Source: Robertmurraya kyonggiensis
GTDB lineage: Bacteria > Bacillota > Bacilli > Bacillales > Cytobacillaceae
Direction: 5' to 3'
Length of the DNA: 64,000 bases
NCBI RefSeq assembly: GCF_005116465.1
Contig: NZ_SWBM01000002.1
Location: 467,925 to 531,924, forward strand
Positions 51,137-60,003 of this stretch are shown in pieces. Each line of letters starts with the position of its first letter. Position 1 is the stretch's first letter. The notes under the pieces are model-generated. The model did no database searches. It was given only the letters and a program-made list of their open reading frames with translations, and had not been told where the DNA came from. Made by a program: the position numbers and the translations under genes.

Positions 51137-52480
51137 TCATTCCCCTTTAAAAATGATCTCAAATCTCGTTCCGTGATGCTCGATACTTGTCACCGTAATT
51201 TCTCCACCATGGGCGTGAACGAGTTCCTGCACAATTGCGAGACCAAGTCCAGTCCCACCAAGTGATCTTGTTCGAGACTTTTCAACTCGGTAAAAGCGAT
51301 TAAAAATATAGGGGAGATCCTTTTCAGGGATCCCTTTTCCGTTGTCTGCAATGACAATATGGGTAGAATTCCTATTTTTCCAAGCTTCGAGCTTAACGGT
51401 GGAGCCTTTCGCTGAATACTTCCTCGCATTATCGAGTAGATTGATGAGAATCTGTTCTAGCTTGACCGGATCGGCAATGACTTCAATATTTGGTTCACAA
51501 CTGAGCTTGAATTCCTGTTCAAAAGCTCGAGTGATTTTTTCTTCCAATTTTTTTAAAAAGGGACTTAGTTGAATCCGTTCTTTTTCAATTACAAACGTGT
51601 TTTGATCCATTTGCGCCAAATCAAATAGCTCTTTGATCAAGCCAGTTAACCGATCTGTTTCTTCCTTGATAATGTTGAGATATTTGTTGCGCTCTTCGTC
51701 GCTTAGATTTCGTTTGCTCACAATATCCGCGTATCCTTTTATATAGGTAAGAGGTGTGCGTAGTTCATGAGAAATGCTCGCGAGAAATTCATTTCGCTGT
51801 TCTTTTAAATAGCTGAGCTCGGTTGCGAGCGTCTCGATCGAGTTGGCCAAATCGCCAAGCTCGTCCTTAGAGGTAATCGGTAAAGATACGGAAAAATCGC
51901 CTTTGCTAATTTGATAGGTTGCTTCTTTCATTTTTAGAAGCGGTTTCGTGATGCCTTTCGATAAAAAGATAATAATAATCACAGTGAAAAAGACCGATAC
52001 CCATCCGGCTAAAAGAAAATGCTCATTCAAACTTTCCATTAACGAATGAACGGATTTTGTGTTCTCGAACATGAAGACGTAGCCTTTTATTTGCCCAGTT
52101 TCACCAATCGGGCTGACGGTCGCAATATATGGTTCTTCTTGCCAATTATCTTCTAAAATTTTGGTTTCAGTTGGTATCGTCAAATATTTTTCGAACTTCT
52201 GGATTGATCCGGAAGCACCTAGTACCTCTCCATCAGGGTCAACAATGACCACATCAGTCGTTGATTCAGACTCCATCAAGACAACATGCGCAATCGTTTC
52301 TTGCGTAAAATGTTTTTCCAATACTACTTTATGTGAATTTCCCCGCGCCTGTAGTGCGTGCAGTTCTTCTTCAATACGATTGTCGGCAATACCAATATGT
52401 AAAAAGAAAAACATCGACGACAAAAGGCCAAAAATAATAATAAAGAAGAGGATTCCGAGTTTAATAGATAGTTTTTTCAA
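51137..52480 (-). CDS. Sensor histidine kinase
   Basis: Membrane sensor kinase of 447 aa. TTG 52480 follows GAGAGGTG; a GTG nine bases upstream in the same frame would cover that site. TM1 (about 8-28), an extracellular PAS/dCache-like sensor (about 30-155), TM2 (about 160-180), HAMP (about 182-235), HisKA with SISHELRTPLTYIKGY (phosphorylated His in the H box) and HATPase_c with NLLDNARKYS, DNGKGIPE and GTGLGLAIV. Partner of the response regulator just downstream. The signal is unknown. Confidence 0.93.
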   Translation of the reverse strand: MKKLSIKLGILFFIIIFGLLSSMFFFLHIGIADNRIEEELHALQARGNSHKVVLEKHFTQETIAHVVLMESESTTDVVIVDPDGEVLGASGSIQKFEKYLTIPTETKILEDNWQEEPYIATVSPIGETGQIKGYVFMFENTKSVHSLMESLNEHFLLAGWVSVFFTVIIIIFLSKGITKPLLKMKEATYQISKGDFSVSLPITSKDELGDLANSIETLATELSYLKEQRNEFLASISHELRTPLTYIKGYADIVSKRNLSDEERNKYLNIIKEETDRLTGLIKELFDLAQMDQNTFVIEKERIQLSPFLKKLEEKITRAFEQEFKLSCEPNIEVIADPVKLEQILINLLDNARKYSAKGSTVKLEAWKNRNSTHIVIADNGKGIPEKDLPYIFNRFYRVEKSRTRSLGGTGLGLAIVQELVHAHGGEITVTSIEHHGTRFEIIFKGE

Positions 52481-52845
52481 AAAGATCACCTCTCCCCATT
52501 TTACTTGGAAAATGTGAAGAATGAATGCAGAAAAAAGAAATTGATGTGAAAACCGGAGTGAAGAATAGACTTACCTGCTTAGATTAAATATTTAGCAGGT
52601 GAATGGAACATTGGTAGTAAAACAAAAAAGTACAACGATTTTTTATAATGAATATTTCTAAAAAGTATTGAATTCTTTCAGTGTTAACAGAACTTTTGTA
52701 AATTAATTCCCAAAATTTGTTGAATCGAATTTAGCCTTATGTTATTGTTTAACTATCTTGCATTACAAAATAGTTGTAGTGTATATTCTTGCTGAACTAT
52801 GTTGCATAGCAAGTTAGTATTGCCATGCAGTTGGGAGGGAATACA
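52481..52845. promoter_or_regulatory. padR upstream region with two operator-like dyads
   Basis: AACTATCTTGCAT (52751-52763) and AACTATGTTGCAT (52795-52807) are direct repeats 44 bp apart. Each starts an imperfect dyad (AACTAT...ATAGTT; ACTATGTTGC-ATA-GCAAGTTAGT). TTGCAT (52758) and TATATT (52782) form a promoter with 18-bp spacing. The left part 52481-52740 shows nothing else. Confidence 0.6.
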
Positions 52846-53172
52846 TTGTCATCAAGTCAAATACTAAAAGGTATATTAGAAGGTTGTCTCCTATCCATAA
52901 TTTCTAAGGGAGAGACATATGGGTATGAAATGATGGAAAAATTAAATAGTTATGGGTTTTCAATGGTGAGCGAAGGCAGTATTTATCCTTTATTACTTCG
53001 TATGAAAAAGGAGGGGCTTGTCACAACTAGCCAAAAAGAACTTCCTTCGGGAGGACCGAAGCGCAAATATTACTCTTTGACGGATAAAGGAAGAGACGAG
53101 CTAAGTGAATTTAAGGAGCGTTGGAGTGATATAGCAAATAGTGTAAATAAATTGCTAGGAGAGGAAGGTTAA
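52846..53172 (+). CDS. PadR-family transcriptional repressor
   Basis: Winged-helix regulator of 108 aa from TTG 52846 after GGGAGG; the upstream ATG 52825 would contain that site. PadR features are SILKGILEGCLLSIISKGETYGYEM-type helix (in pieces: ILKGILEGCLLSII, GETYGYEMMEKL), the wing GSIYPLLLRMKKEGLV and the C-terminal dimer helix. Two dyads at its own promoter point to autorepression. The HAAS-domain membrane gene follows 4 bp later, a very common PadR pairing. Confidence 0.92.
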   Translation: MSSSQILKGILEGCLLSIISKGETYGYEMMEKLNSYGFSMVSEGSIYPLLLRMKKEGLVTTSQKELPSGGPKRKYYSLTDKGRDELSEFKERWSDIANSVNKLLGEEG

Positions 53173-53176
53173 TTTC

Positions 53177-53944
53177 ATGAAAATTTCAAAGGATAGCCGT
53201 GAATTTTTAGAGAATTTAAGGCTTTATTTATTTTCCAGTGGTAAAAATGGAAAAGAAATTGAAGAAATAATTGGGGAATTAGAAGATCATTTATTTGAAG
53301 CTGAAAAGAATGGGAAGAACGTAGAAGATATTATCGGGAAGACACCTAAAGAATATATGGAACAAATTGCAAATGAAATGTCCATTGATATTAAGGGATT
53401 GCTAAAATATATACCCATTATAGTGATAGGGGCATTTTCATATATTTTACTAGGGGATGCTATACGAGGAGAATTAGAATACTCAGTATTTGAAATGGTG
53501 GGTTATCCATTTATTTTCTTATTTTCTTTGTTACTTACATCGGTTTTATTTAAATATGTTGCAAGTAACAAAATATCAAAAATCAAAGAGTGGTTCATGT
53601 TTGGGGTTATGGGTTCGACGCCACTAGTTTTATTTATTGCATTAATCTTTCTAGACAGATTTTATCATACACCAGCTATTCAACTTGGGGTTGTTGGAAA
53701 AGTTATCGCAATCATTTTACCAATTTTAGTTTTCGTTGGAATAGCAATTTGGAGTAAAACGTGGGTATCTATTGTTCTTCCAATAATTTTATTTTTTCCA
53801 GAGTTTATTTTAGATAGAACTGACCTTGTAGAGAGTACAAAATTAACTGTAAGTGGCATTATTGTCCCTGTGTGTTTTGTTGCTTATGCTCTCATCGTGA
53901 TGAAAATAGAGAAAAATAAAGAGAAAAAGCTAACGGAGCAGTAG
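53177..53944 (+). CDS. HAAS-domain membrane protein
   Basis: A 255-aa membrane protein with an N-terminal HAAS signalling domain (about 1-75; EEIIGELEDHLFEAEKNGKN and TPKEYMEQIANEM) and about six TM helices (75-245). HAAS proteins are encoded next to PadR-type repressors and are thought to pass envelope signals. GAGGAAGG precedes the ATG. The exact signal and output are unknown. Confidence 0.85.
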   Translation: MKISKDSREFLENLRLYLFSSGKNGKEIEEIIGELEDHLFEAEKNGKNVEDIIGKTPKEYMEQIANEMSIDIKGLLKYIPIIVIGAFSYILLGDAIRGELEYSVFEMVGYPFIFLFSLLLTSVLFKYVASNKISKIKEWFMFGVMGSTPLVLFIALIFLDRFYHTPAIQLGVVGKVIAIILPILVFVGIAIWSKTWVSIVLPIILFFPEFILDRTDLVESTKLTVSGIIVPVCFVAYALIVMKIEKNKEKKLTEQ

Positions 53945-53951
53945 ATTTTCA

Positions 53952-53975
53952 GAAGGCCATTCAATGATGGCCTTC
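53952..53975 (+). terminator. Hairpin after the HAAS gene
   Basis: GAAGGCCAT pairs with ATGGCCTTC around a short loop. The T run is poor, so it may be a weak terminator or shared with nearby genes. Confidence 0.5.
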
Positions 53976-54043
53976 ATAATTGTACGTATGGTTCACTTAT
54001 ATACATTATAGATGAACCATCGGACCTTCCTTGCTTTTACTCA

Positions 54044-54778
54044 TCATTGGATCATTCGCAAAAATTGTTTTGTACGTTCTTCTTTTGGTGCAACAAAAAT
54101 CTGCTCGGGCTTGCCTTTCTCAACGACGACGCCATCCTCCATAAAAATGACCTCATTGGCCACCTCCTTGGCAAAGCGCATTTCATGCGTTACAACAACC
54201 ATGGTCATGCCTTCTTTGGCGAGATCTTTCATGACTTTTAATACTTCGCCGACAAGTTCCGGGTCAAGTGCTGAAGTCGGTTCGTCAAATAGCATGACAT
54301 TTGGTTCCATTGCTAAGGCTCGAGCGATTCCAACACGCTGCTGTTGCCCACCGGATAACTGAAAAGGGTAGTAGTCGATTTTATAGCCAAGGCCAACTTT
54401 CGCAAGTATAGCCTCAGCCTTTTTTCGAACAGCTTCTCGATCTTCTTTTTTCACTACTAGCGGTCCTTCCATCACGTTTTCCAACGCCGTTTTATGAGGA
54501 AAAAGGTTGTAGCTTTGAAACACCATGCCGGTCTGCCTTCTGAATTCGGCAATTTCTCTATTGGAAACTCGGTGCGAAAAATCGAGCGTTTTTCCCCCTA
54601 TTGAGACGACGCCACTTGTGGGTGCCTCTAGAATATTTAAGCATCGTAGCAATGTTGTTTTACCAGAACCGGAAGGGCCGATTACTACGACCACTTGGCC
54701 TTTTTCAACGGAAAGATCAATTCCTTTTAATACTTCTAATTGGTCGAAGCTTTTTGTTAAACCTTCAATGGAAATCAT
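54044..54778 (-). CDS. Amino-acid ABC transporter ATPase (cystine-type)
   Basis: Cytoplasmic ATPase of a polar amino-acid importer, 244 aa. Walker [11 protein letters not shown]-loop [10 protein letters not shown], signature LSGGQQQR, Walker [13 protein letters not shown] and the switch His in VTHEM are all present. It lies after the permease gene (12 bp) in the order binding protein - permease - ATPase. That order and the binding-protein type recall tcyABC of B. subtilis; specificity is not provable from the ATPase. Confidence 0.92.
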   Translation of the reverse strand: MISIEGLTKSFDQLEVLKGIDLSVEKGQVVVVIGPSGSGKTTLLRCLNILEAPTSGVVSIGGKTLDFSHRVSNREIAEFRRQTGMVFQSYNLFPHKTALENVMEGPLVVKKEDREAVRKKAEAILAKVGLGYKIDYYPFQLSGGQQQRVGIARALAMEPNVMLFDEPTSALDPELVGEVLKVMKDLAKEGMTMVVVTHEMRFAKEVANEVIFMEDGVVVEKGKPEQIFVAPKEERTKQFLRMIQ

Positions 54779-54790
54779 TTTGTAAACTCC

Positions 54791-55492
54791 TTATTTTTCG
54801 GTGTATCGATCGAGTCGCGCTTCCAGTCTTCCTTGACCAATCGATAAGATGAAGCAGATGATCCAGTAAAGTATGGCTGCCTCCGAGTATAAAAGCAAGA
54901 ACTCGTAGTTGGTAGCAGCAATTTCCTGCGCGCGCCGGAACATTTCTGTGACTAGAATAAGCGATGCGAGAGATGTATCTTTTATCAAACTAATAAATGT
55001 GTTGGAAAGGGGTGGGACGGAAACTCTTGATGCTTGTGGTAAAATGATGCGTCTCATGGCTTGGGTGTAGGACATGCCAATCGAGTATCCCGCCTCCCAT
55101 TGTCCTTTTGGAATCGATAATATCGCTGCACGTATGACTTCGGACGCATATGCACCGATATTTAATGAAAAACCGATGATAGCAGAAGGGAAGGGGTCAA
55201 TTGTTAAGCCAATCGTCGGCAGGCCGTAAAAGATGATGAATAATTGCACTAAGAGCGGTGTGCCTCGGATGGCTGAAACATAAATTCGTGCGATGATTTG
55301 TAGTATTCTAATCTTTGAAATGCGTGCTAAGGCTGTTAATACGGCTAAAATGAGTCCCAGTACAAAGGTAATGAGGGTGAGTGGGATCGTATATAAAATA
55401 GCCCCCTCCAGCATAGGCAGGAGGGAACTTTGCGCGATTTCGACTAGCCGATCGAGTCTTTCTGGATCCGCGATTATGCTATTTAAGTACAT
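54791..55492 (-). CDS. Amino-acid ABC transporter permease (cystine-type)
   Basis: Membrane permease of 233 aa, HisM/GlnP type, with about five TM helices (near 20-45, 60-80, 90-110, 150-170, 190-215). The EAA-type coupling loop is seen as [22 protein letters not shown], quoted here as EAGYSIGMS and [13 protein letters not shown] 55492 is used; a TTG three codons upstream is possible. The gene overlaps the end of the binding-protein gene, so translation is coupled. Confidence 0.9.
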   Translation of the reverse strand: MYLNSIIADPERLDRLVEIAQSSLLPMLEGAILYTIPLTLITFVLGLILAVLTALARISKIRILQIIARIYVSAIRGTPLLVQLFIIFYGLPTIGLTIDPFPSAIIGFSLNIGAYASEVIRAAILSIPKGQWEAGYSIGMSYTQAMRRIILPQASRVSVPPLSNTFISLIKDTSLASLILVTEMFRRAQEIAATNYEFLLLYSEAAILYWIICFILSIGQGRLEARLDRYTEK

Positions 55493-56303
55493 CTTCACCA
55501 AACCATTTCTCAGAAATTTTTAGGTATGTCCCATCGTCAATCATGTCTTTTAGTGCCTTGTTGACTTCTTCTACAAGGGTATCACTATTTTTTCTGAACA
55601 TGAGACCACTTTGGGAAGCATCATCGTGTGTGGACGCAATTTTCACATTGGCATCAGGTCGTTGCTTCAAATAATCGAGGACAGTTAACTTATCATTAAT
55701 CGTGACGTCAACGCGGCCAGAGTTTAAGAGTTCGATTGCTTGGTTAAAGCCTTCTACCCCAACAAGTTCAGCTCCATATTGCTTCGCGATATCACCGTAA
55801 TTACTTGTTAACGACTGGGCCGATTTTAATCCCTTTATATCCTCGAAATTTTTGATGTTCTCATTATCCTTTGGAACCACCAGTACGGCTGCTGAAGTAA
55901 TATAAGGGTCGGAAAAATCATATTTTTCTTGGCGATCCTCGCGAATCCCAACCTGATTGGCGATCATATCAAATCGCTTTGCATCAAGACCTGCAAACAT
56001 GGCATCCCATTGGGTTTCTAAAAATTCAGGTTCCACGTCGAGTCTTTTCGCGACTTCTTTCGCGATTTCTACATCGAACCCAGTGAGGTCTCCTTTATCA
56101 TCATGAAAAGTAAAAGGAGGGTAGGTACCTTCAGTTCCGATTAATAGTTTTCCTTCATCTTTTACCTTAGAAAGGAGGTCGTCTCCTTTATCTGTTGTTT
56201 CCTCTTTTTCAGTTTCATCGTTTTCGTTGTTTCCACAGCTAGCTAAAAAGGCAAGTCCAAAGCATAATAGCAGGATGAAAAATAGACGGAATTTCTTGTT
56301 CAC
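55479..56303 (-). CDS. Amino-acid ABC transporter substrate-binding lipoprotein (TcyA-like)
   Basis: Extracellular binding lipoprotein of 274 aa. GTG 56303 follows GAGGAGGC at seven bases. The signal peptide ends in lipobox LASC. The SBP_bac_3 fold is shown by [35 protein letters not shown] and the ligand-contact [15 protein letters not shown]. Near the end, [15 protein letters not shown] and SEKWFGEDV resemble cystine-binding TcyA, so cystine is the likely ligand. Other polar amino acids cannot be excluded. Confidence 0.88.
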   Translation of the reverse strand: MNKKFRLFFILLLCFGLAFLASCGNNENDETEKEETTDKGDDLLSKVKDEGKLLIGTEGTYPPFTFHDDKGDLTGFDVEIAKEVAKRLDVEPEFLETQWDAMFAGLDAKRFDMIANQVGIREDRQEKYDFSDPYITSAAVLVVPKDNENIKNFEDIKGLKSAQSLTSNYGDIAKQYGAELVGVEGFNQAIELLNSGRVDVTINDKLTVLDYLKQRPDANVKIASTHDDASQSGLMFRKNSDTLVEEVNKALKDMIDDGTYLKISEKWFGEDVLK

Positions 56304-56400
56304 TGTTCTCTGCCTCCTCAAATTCTTCATATAGGAATAATCTTCCCAACAAGTTGGGCTTTTATGATTTGTTATTTCGAGGGCCCATTTTAGGGTTAGA

Positions 56401-56634
56401 CCGATATATTGTGCGGAAGACCGAAATATTTATTTGAAGACCAATATAATTTGGATAAAGACCGATATATTGCAACGAAGACCGATAAAAATTTATAAAG
56501 ACCGATATCCTGTTTTGGGAGGGGCTGCACTCTAACGCGTTTAAGCCGATATAATTGATTTTTCGCCGATATATCTGGATTTCCGCCGATATATTTCTTT
56601 TTTCGCCGATAAAGTCACCAAAACCGCCGATATA
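56401..56634 (-). repeat. Composite array of a motif spaced every 20 bp (inverted copy)
   Basis: CCGATA or a variant preceded by AGA occurs at 56401, 56421, 56441, 56462, 56482 and 56502; then GCCGATA with CCGA at 56546, 56566, 56586, 56606 and 56627. Spacing is 20 bp with occasional 21. On the minus strand this is TATCGGCG units followed by six TATCGGTCT units, the same order as at 10923-11121. It occupies the gap between tcyA-like and the XRE gene. Confidence 0.88.
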
Positions 56635-56708
56635 TGGCAACTACACAGACACACGAATAGAAATTCAAATAGACAACTATCACACACCCGCATACCCTCC
56701 AAAAACAA

Positions 56709-56736
56709 CAAAAAAACCGCCCCAAAACTGGGACGG
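56709..56736 (-). terminator. Terminator of the XRE-cupin gene
   Basis: CCGTCCCA and TGGGGCGG pair on the minus strand around GTTT, followed by a T run. Confidence 0.85.
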
Positions 56737-56750
56737 TGCATCAAATTCCA

Positions 56751-57281
56751 TTATTTCATTTCCATTTCCGTACGACCGGCGACCAGCACAACGGCTTTCT
56801 CCTCGCCGATATTTTTCACTTTATGCGGAACGCACGTGTTACAGCAAAAAGAATCCCCTTCTTCTAATACCACGGATTCTTCGCCTTGTTCAGCAATGAC
56901 TTTTCCCTGCAAGACCAAATGGCATTCTTGTCCTGCCTGTGCATCTGAATTTTCCATAGTCGCACCAGGGGGAAGCTCTAACATGTTCATTTTCAAACTG
57001 CCAATCGAACCGACAAGCTCTATTTTTGAATCCTTATCGAAGGATTGAGTTCTTTCATTTTTACGTACTACTTGGAGCTGCTCTTTTTTTTCTAACAACA
57101 AATACGGCAAAGGTACTTCCAAAAAATTGGCAATCGTTTGCAATGTGCTGATCGATGGAGAAGTGTTGTTGTTTTCCACATTGCTGATAAATCCTTTAGA
57201 AAGTCCTGTTGCTTCACACATTTGCGCAATTGTAATTTTTTTTCTGTTTCGGATAGCGCGAATCTTCGACCCAATATCCAC
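56751..57281 (-). CDS. XRE-family regulator with cupin domain
   Basis: Transcriptional regulator of 176 aa. The helix-turn-helix (about 5-60; ITIAQMCEATGLSKGFISNVE) is followed by a linker and a C-terminal cupin beta-barrel (about 105-170; GQECHLVLQGKV and EEGDSFCCNTCVPHKVKN). Such XRE-cupin proteins sense small metabolites, often amino acids or polyamines. AAGGTGG precedes the ATG. It is divergent from the FMN reductase gene and upstream of the cystine-type transporter genes, which are candidate targets; this is inference. Confidence 0.9.
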   Translation of the reverse strand: MDIGSKIRAIRNRKKITIAQMCEATGLSKGFISNVENNNTSPSISTLQTIANFLEVPLPYLLLEKKEQLQVVRKNERTQSFDKDSKIELVGSIGSLKMNMLELPPGATMENSDAQAGQECHLVLQGKVIAEQGEESVVLEEGDSFCCNTCVPHKVKNIGEEKAVVLVAGRTEMEMK

Positions 57282-57302
57282 CTTAACACCTCCAACCGTT
57301 TC

Positions 57303-57369
57303 TTAATAGAAAACTTAATTCTATATTAGCAAAAAAATGTTTGACAATCCATAGTGGATTTTGTTATCT
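57303..57369 (+). promoter_or_regulatory. Promoter of the FMN reductase gene and possible operator
   Basis: TTGACA (57341-57346) and TTATCT (57364-57369) are 17 bp apart. Just upstream, TTAATAGAA and TTCTATATTA form an imperfect dyad (57303-57328) near the start of the divergent XRE gene. Confidence 0.5.
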
Positions 57370-57562
57370 TATAAATATAAATTATTCATATTAAGAAACT
57401 AATTGCTCATCAAGAGTTTTTCTTAGTATGAGTTAAAATTCCATTATCTAATTTGTATGGAATTTTACCGAATAATTCATTCTAATAAAGTAAAACTGGT
57501 GGTGCAGCTACATGGGTTTCTTAGACAAACTTTTTAAGAAAACAACTAAGGAGGAAGAAGTA

Positions 57563-58102
57563 ATGACTGAAAAACTTAACATCGGGATTATCTTAGGTAG
57601 TACACGTGACGGACGCGTAAGTCCTCAAGTTGGAGAATGGGTAAAATCAATCGCTGACAAGCGTGGAGATGCAAACTACGAAATCGTAGATATCGCTGAA
57701 TATAAATTACCTTTACTAGGTGAAGGCGAAGCACCAGGCGCTGCTGCTTGGAATGAAAAACTTAATAGCTTAGATGGATTTGTATTTATTGTTCAAGAAT
57801 ACAACCACAGTATTACTGGAGCTCTTAAAAATGCTCTTGACTATGCTCGTGAAGCTTGGAACAACAAATCTGCTGGTATTGTCAGCTATGGTTCAACTGG
57901 TGGGGCTCGTGCAGCAGAACACCTACGAGGAATTATGGGAGAATTAATGATTGCGGACGTTCGTACACATCCAACATTATCTTTATTCACTGACTTTGAA
58001 AACTTCTCAACTTTCAAGCCACAAGATATGCACTTAGATAACGTGAACTTAATGCTTGACCAAGTTAACGCTTGGGGTAAAGCTTTAAAAACAATTCGCT
58101 AA
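57563..58102 (+). CDS. NADPH-dependent FMN reductase / azoreductase-like flavoprotein
   Basis: Flavodoxin-fold oxidoreductase of 179 aa. The FMN phosphate site is ILGSTRDGRVS near residues 9-19, and EYNHSITGALKNALDY is the family signature around the isoalloxazine ring. ATG 57563 follows a strong AAGGAGG; the frame is open 17 codons further up (ATG 57512, MGFLDKLFKK...), with a weaker site, so an extended N-terminus is possible. Reduces flavins, quinones or similar compounds using NAD(P)H. The substrate is not known. Confidence 0.9.
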   Translation: MTEKLNIGIILGSTRDGRVSPQVGEWVKSIADKRGDANYEIVDIAEYKLPLLGEGEAPGAAAWNEKLNSLDGFVFIVQEYNHSITGALKNALDYAREAWNNKSAGIVSYGSTGGARAAEHLRGIMGELMIADVRTHPTLSLFTDFENFSTFKPQDMHLDNVNLMLDQVNAWGKALKTIR

Positions 58103-58105
58103 AAC

Positions 58106-58150
58106 AAAAAAAGGTTAATCATGCCGCAAATGGCTGATTAACCTTTTTTG
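58106..58150. terminator. Bidirectional terminator
   Basis: AAAAAAGGTTAATCA pairs with TGATTAACCTTTTTT around a 13-base loop. Serves the FMN reductase gene and the convergent DUF2207 gene. Confidence 0.92.
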
Positions 58151-58152
58151 TT

Positions 58153-59856
58153 TTAGAATGCACCCGAACCTCCACCGCCGCCACCAACACCGCCGCCTCC
58201 ACCAGTCGTACTGGATGTGGTGTTTACAGTGGATTGTGTGGTCCGATCGGCTGATTGAAAATGAGAAGAGGCCAGTGGACCAATCAGGAATAACGAATTG
58301 AAAACGAACCAATCATCCTGATTGTGATGAGCAGGGCGCTGGAACGATTGAATCAGCTCTTTATTCCGAGCGATAACATTTTTATCGTTCATGCCGATTC
58401 CAAAAATATAGCCGCGCATTTGTTCATCTGTAGATAAGTCTTCCCATTCCTTCGTAGAAAGTCTCCCTAATCGCTCCTTCATCAATCGCCAGCCGGTCTT
58501 AATCTGTATGCCTTCCGTTGTCTTTGGCCTATAAACGAGAGCTAAGATTAAATAAGCCACAAATAAACCAAAGCATGCGAAGAACCATCCAAATAGTTCG
58601 TACACTAACACATAAATTCCAAAACCAAACAAAAAGATACTGAAAGTAGCAAACAGCCAACGGAGCTTTCCGTTCTTTTCAAACAAGTTTTTTTCTTTTA
58701 CTTCTTGCTGGACAGCCTGCTGCCACTGGGTCATTTTCGTGTGGTATTTCTCATGATTACTCTTCCTTTTTGTGTAGGCCTTTAAATCCGCAAAACTAAA
58801 TTCTCCGCGAGAGCCAATTTCGTCAAATAAAAATTTCATTAGCATTTGCTCATGCTCTAAGGCACCAGCCGAACTTACGAATTGAAAACGGTCATCCTCT
58901 AACTTCTTAACATAACCTTTTCGCACCAAATCTAGGAGTGCAGCTGCTATCGCATCAGCAGGAAGAAGGCCTTTAATAAAATAGAGTGTTGCCGGCATGC
59001 TCAATTCTTCCTTCGGAATGAGAGAAGATTGCTCGCTTCTTCGTTCGACCTCTAATTCTCTTGCCCTTGCTCGCATGTAAGCCACAATTCCAAACAGCAA
59101 CAGGATTCCCGTAAATACGATTACTACTACGAAAGAAACGCTATCAAGAGTTTCTCTCATTTCCGCACGTGCAGCGGCTTTTTCGTAAAGATCCTGTCTG
59201 TCCTGTAATATCGAATCCTTCATATTTTTATCGGCGGCTATACTCGCACTTGGAAAAATGGCGGCATCATAGGCGACGCGTATATCTCCATTTTCACCTT
59301 CTGGAACTTCACCTAGTTGAAAAATCACTGAACCGTCGTTTTGGACCATTTCGGTATCAAAGGCTTCATCGTCCCCATAGGCAATCACATTGGATGTTTC
59401 GCTAGGTGGATGAACAACGATGGTCATGTTTTCATAAGGTGACTCATTCCGATCATCGAAAAATGGCCAATAAAATTCCGCTACATCGGCATATTTATCG
59501 ATCCCGTTTTTGATCGTATAAGCTAGATCAACGGTAATTAATTCATCTTCGCCTTTGCGATAAATCTTATATAAATCATCTTCCTTTTCCACCTTCAAAG
59601 AATTCCCGTTCTCACTCGCCTTGAGCTTTGAAATACTCGTACCTTTTTTCGGGATAATTTCGCGCGTTATCCCGTTAAAGTCCCCATCAAAGGAATACGT
59701 ATGGGTTTCCTGAACTTCGACGTTCCCATTCTCTTGTAAAAAAGCATCGATTCTCACCTGGGTAATCATAAAGTCAGCAGCCCAGCTCGTTATCGGAAAC
59801 AAGAATAACACGGTCAATAAACTAACAAATATTGCTGGAAAAATTTTTCTAATCAC
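58153..59856 (-). CDS. DUF2207 membrane protein
   Basis: Membrane protein of 567 aa from GTG 59856, preceded by AAAGGAGAGG. A signal peptide (about 1-27) is followed by the DUF2207 N-terminal extracellular domain (about 30-220; VEVQETHTYSFDGDFNGI, ITREIIPKKG), a TM helix (about 235-257), a cytoplasmic winged-helix-like part (about 285-380), two further TM helices (about 405-450) and a Gly-rich tail (GGGGGVGGGGGGSGAF). The family is widespread with no established function. Confidence 0.85.
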   Translation of the reverse strand: MIRKIFPAIFVSLLTVLFLFPITSWAADFMITQVRIDAFLQENGNVEVQETHTYSFDGDFNGITREIIPKKGTSISKLKASENGNSLKVEKEDDLYKIYRKGEDELITVDLAYTIKNGIDKYADVAEFYWPFFDDRNESPYENMTIVVHPPSETSNVIAYGDDEAFDTEMVQNDGSVIFQLGEVPEGENGDIRVAYDAAIFPSASIAADKNMKDSILQDRQDLYEKAAARAEMRETLDSVSFVVVIVFTGILLLFGIVAYMRARARELEVERRSEQSSLIPKEELSMPATLYFIKGLLPADAIAAALLDLVRKGYVKKLEDDRFQFVSSAGALEHEQMLMKFLFDEIGSRGEFSFADLKAYTKRKSNHEKYHTKMTQWQQAVQQEVKEKNLFEKNGKLRWLFATFSIFLFGFGIYVLVYELFGWFFACFGLFVAYLILALVYRPKTTEGIQIKTGWRLMKERLGRLSTKEWEDLSTDEQMRGYIFGIGMNDKNVIARNKELIQSFQRPAHHNQDDWFVFNSLFLIGPLASSHFQSADRTTQSTVNTTSSTTGGGGGVGGGGGGSGAF

Positions 59857-59931
59857 GATGAACACCTCTCCTTTAATCGATATACGAAAGTTGGTAAAAA
59901 AAGGTTTCACTTTATAGGGATAATTTCCTGT

Positions 59932-59957
59932 TGAAAAGTCTCGTTTTCTGTCGATAT
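59932..59957 (+). promoter_or_regulatory. Sigma-D-like promoter of the chemoreceptor gene
   Basis: GTCGATAT (59950-59957) matches the sigma-D -10 GCCGATAT at seven of eight positions, with TGAA 14 bp upstream. This fits a motility/chemotaxis gene. Confidence 0.5.
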
Positions 59958-60003
59958 AGAGTAAAACACAACTATTTTACTAAAGAAAGAGGCATGAAGG
60001 AAT

